Shown: one piece after another, positions 61,628-64,000 of the stretch
Layout of the letters: the number at the start of each line of letters is the position of its first letter
Numbering within the stretch: position 1 is the first letter of the stretch
Source: Pontibacter populi
GTDB lineage: Bacteria; Bacteroidota; Bacteroidia; Cytophagales; Hymenobacteraceae
Length of the DNA stretch: 64,000 bases
Direction: 5' to 3'
Assembly (NCBI RefSeq): GCF_019336435.1
Contig: NZ_JAHWXQ010000004.1
Coordinates: 1-64,000 of the forward strand
Notes under the pieces: model-generated
What the model was told of the DNA's origin: nothing
The model's database searches: none
The model's input: only the letters and a program-made list of their open reading frames with translations
Made by a program: the position numbers and the translations under genes

Positions 61628-64000
61628 ATGAAAAACATTTATAGTACTTTATGCTTTCTTTTAGCATTGGTATTGTCAGTTCAGTCCAGTTTTGGGCAGG
61701 GTACAACTACCGCCGCGATGAACGGTGTGGTAAAAGACCATAGTGGAACGGCACTGCCAGGAGCAACGGTAGTTGTTGTCCATCAGCCAACAAATACCCA
61801 GTATGTAGCGCCTACAAACTCTGAGGGGCGTTATAACATTCAGAACATGCGTGTTGGTGGTCCTTACACTGTTAAAACCTCTTATGTAGGTTATCAGGAG
61901 CAACTCGTAGAGAACATTACGTTAACATTAGGTCAGAACTACCGTCTTGATCTGATCTTAAACCAGAGCTCTACCGACCTTGGTGAGGTTGAAGTAGTTG
62001 CAACACAGGATAAAGTTATCAACTCTGACAGAACTGGCGCTGCTACCAGCGTTTCTACTGAGCAGATTGAGGCTCTACCTACTATTTCAAGAAGCTTAAA
62101 TGACTTCACACGTCTTACACCACAGGCTTCTACAGCTGGTTCAGGTACGTCTTTCGCAGGTCAGAGCAACAAGTACAACAACTTCTCTATCGATGGTACT
62201 GTAAACAACGACGTATTCGGTTTGTCATCAAACGGTACGAACGGTGGTCAGTCTGGTGTTCAGCCTATCTCTCTGGATGCTATTGAAGCTATCCAGGTAG
62301 TAGTAGCTCCATTCGATGTTCGTCAGAGTGGTTTTACAGGTGGTGGTATCAACGCTATTACAAGAAGTGGCTCTAACAACTTAGAAGGTTCAGCTTATTA
62401 CTTCGGTAACAACGAGAGCCTGGTAGGTAAGAGCAACGATGCAGCAAGAGCTGAGTACCCAGAGTACACAGATTACCAGGTAGGTGCAAGATTAGGTGGC
62501 GCTTTATTAAAAGACAAACTGTTCTTCTTCGTAAACGGTGAAGTAACAAAGAAAAACCAGCCCCTTTTATTCGAACCAGGTACATCTACCTCAAACTTCA
62601 CTGTAGAAGAACTTAACAGAATTGGTGCAGTTGCAAAACGCTTAGGTTACGATGCAGGCAGCTTCGGCTCTCAGACTGAAGAGACAAACAGTGAGAAGTT
62701 CTTTGCCCGTTTAGACTGGAACATCACTAACAACCACCAGTTAACACTACGTCATAGCTATGTATATGGCGAAGACCTGGACCTTTCCAGAAACCCTAAC
62801 ACAGTTCGTTTCTCAAACAACGCTGTGTTCTTCCCAAGCACAACTAACTCTACAGTAGCGCAGTTAAACAGCAACTTCGGTGGTACTTTCGCTAACGAAT
62901 TTGTAGTTGGTTACACAACTGTAAGAGACAAAAGAACATACAATGGTAATCCTTTCCCAACTGTACAGCTTGACCTGTCAGGTGGTAGAAGAGTAACGTT
63001 AGGTAGCGAGGCATTCTCTGTTCGTAACCAGTTAGACCAGGATGTTCTTACTATTACAGATAACTTCAACTGGTTCTTAGGTAACCACACCCTTACTATC
63101 GGTACACACAACGAGTTCTACAAAACTTACAACCTGTTCATCCGTCAGGAGTTTGGTGCTTACCAGTACCGCTCTATCGAAGACTGGGAAAAAGTTGGTA
63201 CAGCTGCTGAAGTGGCACCTTACCAGTTCGACAGAACTTACTCTCTCACTGACAACCGTCAGCAAGGATCAGACTTTACTGCTTACCAGTTAGGTTTCTA
63301 TGTTCAGGATGAGTACGCTGTAATGCCAAACCTGAAAGTAACAGGTGGTGTTCGTTTAGATATCCCGACTTTCAACGATGAGCCAGCAACTAACCAGGCT
63401 TTCAACACTAAGTTTGCCAGCCGTGGTTTAGCTACTAACAAAACGCCAGGTGCTCAGCTTATGGTATCTCCAAGAGTTGGTGTAAACTGGGATGTATTTG
63501 ATGATGGTAACACACAGGTACGTGGTGGTTTAGGTATATTCACAGGTAGAGCACCATTCGTATGGATCTCTAACCAGTACACAAACACTGGTACAGTACT
63601 TGGTAGCGTTAGCCAAAGAGGTTCTGGTATGCCAACACTGCGTTTCAACCCTAACCCTGATACGCAGCCGACTTCAGGTTCACTTGGCCTGAATGAAAAA
63701 GTATCAGAAATCAACATCACTGACCCTGACTTCAAATTCCCTCAGTTGTTCAGAGCAAACGCTGCTGTTGACCAGAGACTACCAGGTGGCGTAATTGCTA
63801 CTTTAGAAGGTATCTACTCTAAAACAATGAACAACATCTTCTATCAGAACCTGAACCTGAAAGAAAATGGTAAGCTTGAAGGTAAAGGTGACACACGCCC
63901 TATCTTTAAAAAGGATGATGCTAATTTCAACGACATTATCTATTTAACAAATACAGATCAGGGTTACTCTTACAGCATTACAGGTCAGTTACAGAAGTCT
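61628..64000 (+). CDS. Oar-like TonB-dependent outer membrane receptor (2), cut by the window end
   Basis: The frame is open from the ATG at 61628 to the end of the window (791 codons), so the C-terminus is missing. It is a clear paralogue of receptor 1: signal peptide cut before QGTTT, the same carboxypeptidase-like domain (MNGVVKDHSGTALPGAT) and the plug motif (EALPTISRSLNDFTRLTPQAS). Codon use differs from its neighbour: it favours GGT, AAC, GAC, CGT/AGA and is more uniform, as in very strongly expressed genes. It starts right after a strong -7 element. Receptor 1 ends in a terminator before it, so the two are separate units. Confidence 0.92.
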   Translation, partial: MKNIYSTLCFLLALVLSVQSSFGQGTTTAAMNGVVKDHSGTALPGATVVVVHQPTNTQYVAPTNSEGRYNIQNMRVGGPYTVKTSYVGYQEQLVENITLTLGQNYRLDLILNQSSTDLGEVEVVATQDKVINSDRTGAATSVSTEQIEALPTISRSLNDFTRLTPQASTAGSGTSFAGQSNKYNNFSIDGTVNNDVFGLSSNGTNGGQSGVQPISLDAIEAIQVVVAPFDVRQSGFTGGGINAITRSGSNNLEGSAYYFGNNESLVGKSNDAARAEYPEYTDYQVGARLGGALLKDKLFFFVNGEVTKKNQPLLFEPGTSTSNFTVEELNRIGAVAKRLGYDAGSFGSQTEETNSEKFFARLDWNITNNHQLTLRHSYVYGEDLDLSRNPNTVRFSNNAVFFPSTTNSTVAQLNSNFGGTFANEFVVGYTTVRDKRTYNGNPFPTVQLDLSGGRRVTLGSEAFSVRNQLDQDVLTITDNFNWFLGNHTLTIGTHNEFYKTYNLFIRQEFGAYQYRSIEDWEKVGTAAEVAPYQFDRTYSLTDNRQQGSDFTAYQLGFYVQDEYAVMPNLKVTGGVRLDIPTFNDEPATNQAFNTKFASRGLATNKTPGAQLMVSPRVGVNWDVFDDGNTQVRGGLGIFTGRAPFVWISNQYTNTGTVLGSVSQRGSGMPTLRFNPNPDTQPTSGSLGLNEKVSEINITDPDFKFPQLFRANAAVDQRLPGGVIATLEGIYSKTMNNIFYQNLNLKENGKLEGKGDTRPIFKKDDANFNDIIYLTNTDQGYSYSITGQLQKS

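Noticed and set aside
1..64000. CRISPR array, prophage or complete insertion sequence
   Set aside because: No regularly spaced direct repeats, phage genes or transposase frames were seen.

Overview
The window looks like a chromosomal segment of a member of the Bacteroidota, most likely order Cytophagales near Pontibacter/Hymenobacteraceae. The sequence basis is: promoters of the Bacteroidota form (-33 TTG, about 19-21 bp, -7 TAnnTTTG) at many gene starts; almost no Shine-Dalgarno sequences; Oar-type TonB-dependent receptors; a bacillithiol gene (bshA); a K+-dependent-type membrane pyrophosphatase; and typical Bacteroidota intergenic repeats. The genus is an inference. No phage, transposase, CRISPR array or complete rRNA gene is visible.

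Layout. 0-0.33 kb: three tandem promoters pointing left out of the window, probably serving an rRNA operon or another very active unit. 0.6-5.0 kb (minus): rel/spoT, fur-type regulator, STAS protein, purA. 5.4-9.3 kb (plus): tRNA-Leu, then the proteostasis genes tig, clpP, clpX. 9.3-11.3 kb: a cluster of small hairpins, then purK-purE (minus). 11.4-13.9 kb (plus): MarC-type membrane protein, a lipoprotein, hemE. 14.0-19.9 kb (minus): two tandem TrkH potassium transporters, a heptose-type sugar kinase, an aminotransferase. 20.8-24.5 kb (minus): mutL and two rhomboid proteases. 25.0-29.1 kb (plus): a GH3/beta-lactamase fusion and bshA. 30.1-43.0 kb: an A-type Fe-S carrier, a ChaN-like protein, an ABC-2 exporter, dnaJ-grpE, obgE-adk-hpt, hppA and a metallopeptidase. 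43.2-53.6 kb: a TPR protein, then a surface-glycan locus (three glycosyltransferases, a fourth glycosyltransferase-like protein, UDP-glucose dehydrogenase, UDP-glucuronate decarboxylase, asparagine synthase). 53.8-57.9 kb: an alpha/beta hydrolase, a GlcD-type oxidase and an NlpC/P60 lipoprotein. 58.1 kb to the end: two Oar-like TonB-dependent receptors, the second cut by the window edge.

Most genes are core housekeeping. The unusual material is noncoding. The palindrome AACTATAGTT and its core CTATAG recur throughout coding and noncoding DNA; I read 15 exact 10-mers, far above chance. Three long gene-free stretches (about 20.1-20.7, 29.3-30.1 and 55.0-55.8 kb) carry the same ordered set of repeat modules, ending in a MITE-like element of about 0.4 kb with inverted ends. 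At 9.33-9.59 kb there is a run of small hairpins whose stems all differ but whose loops are TCC, TCCT, close variants, or the complement. These three are the best candidates for something undescribed. The glycan locus also contains an AT-rich patch (about 45.7-49.0 kb) whose right edge falls inside a gene, suggesting recombination.
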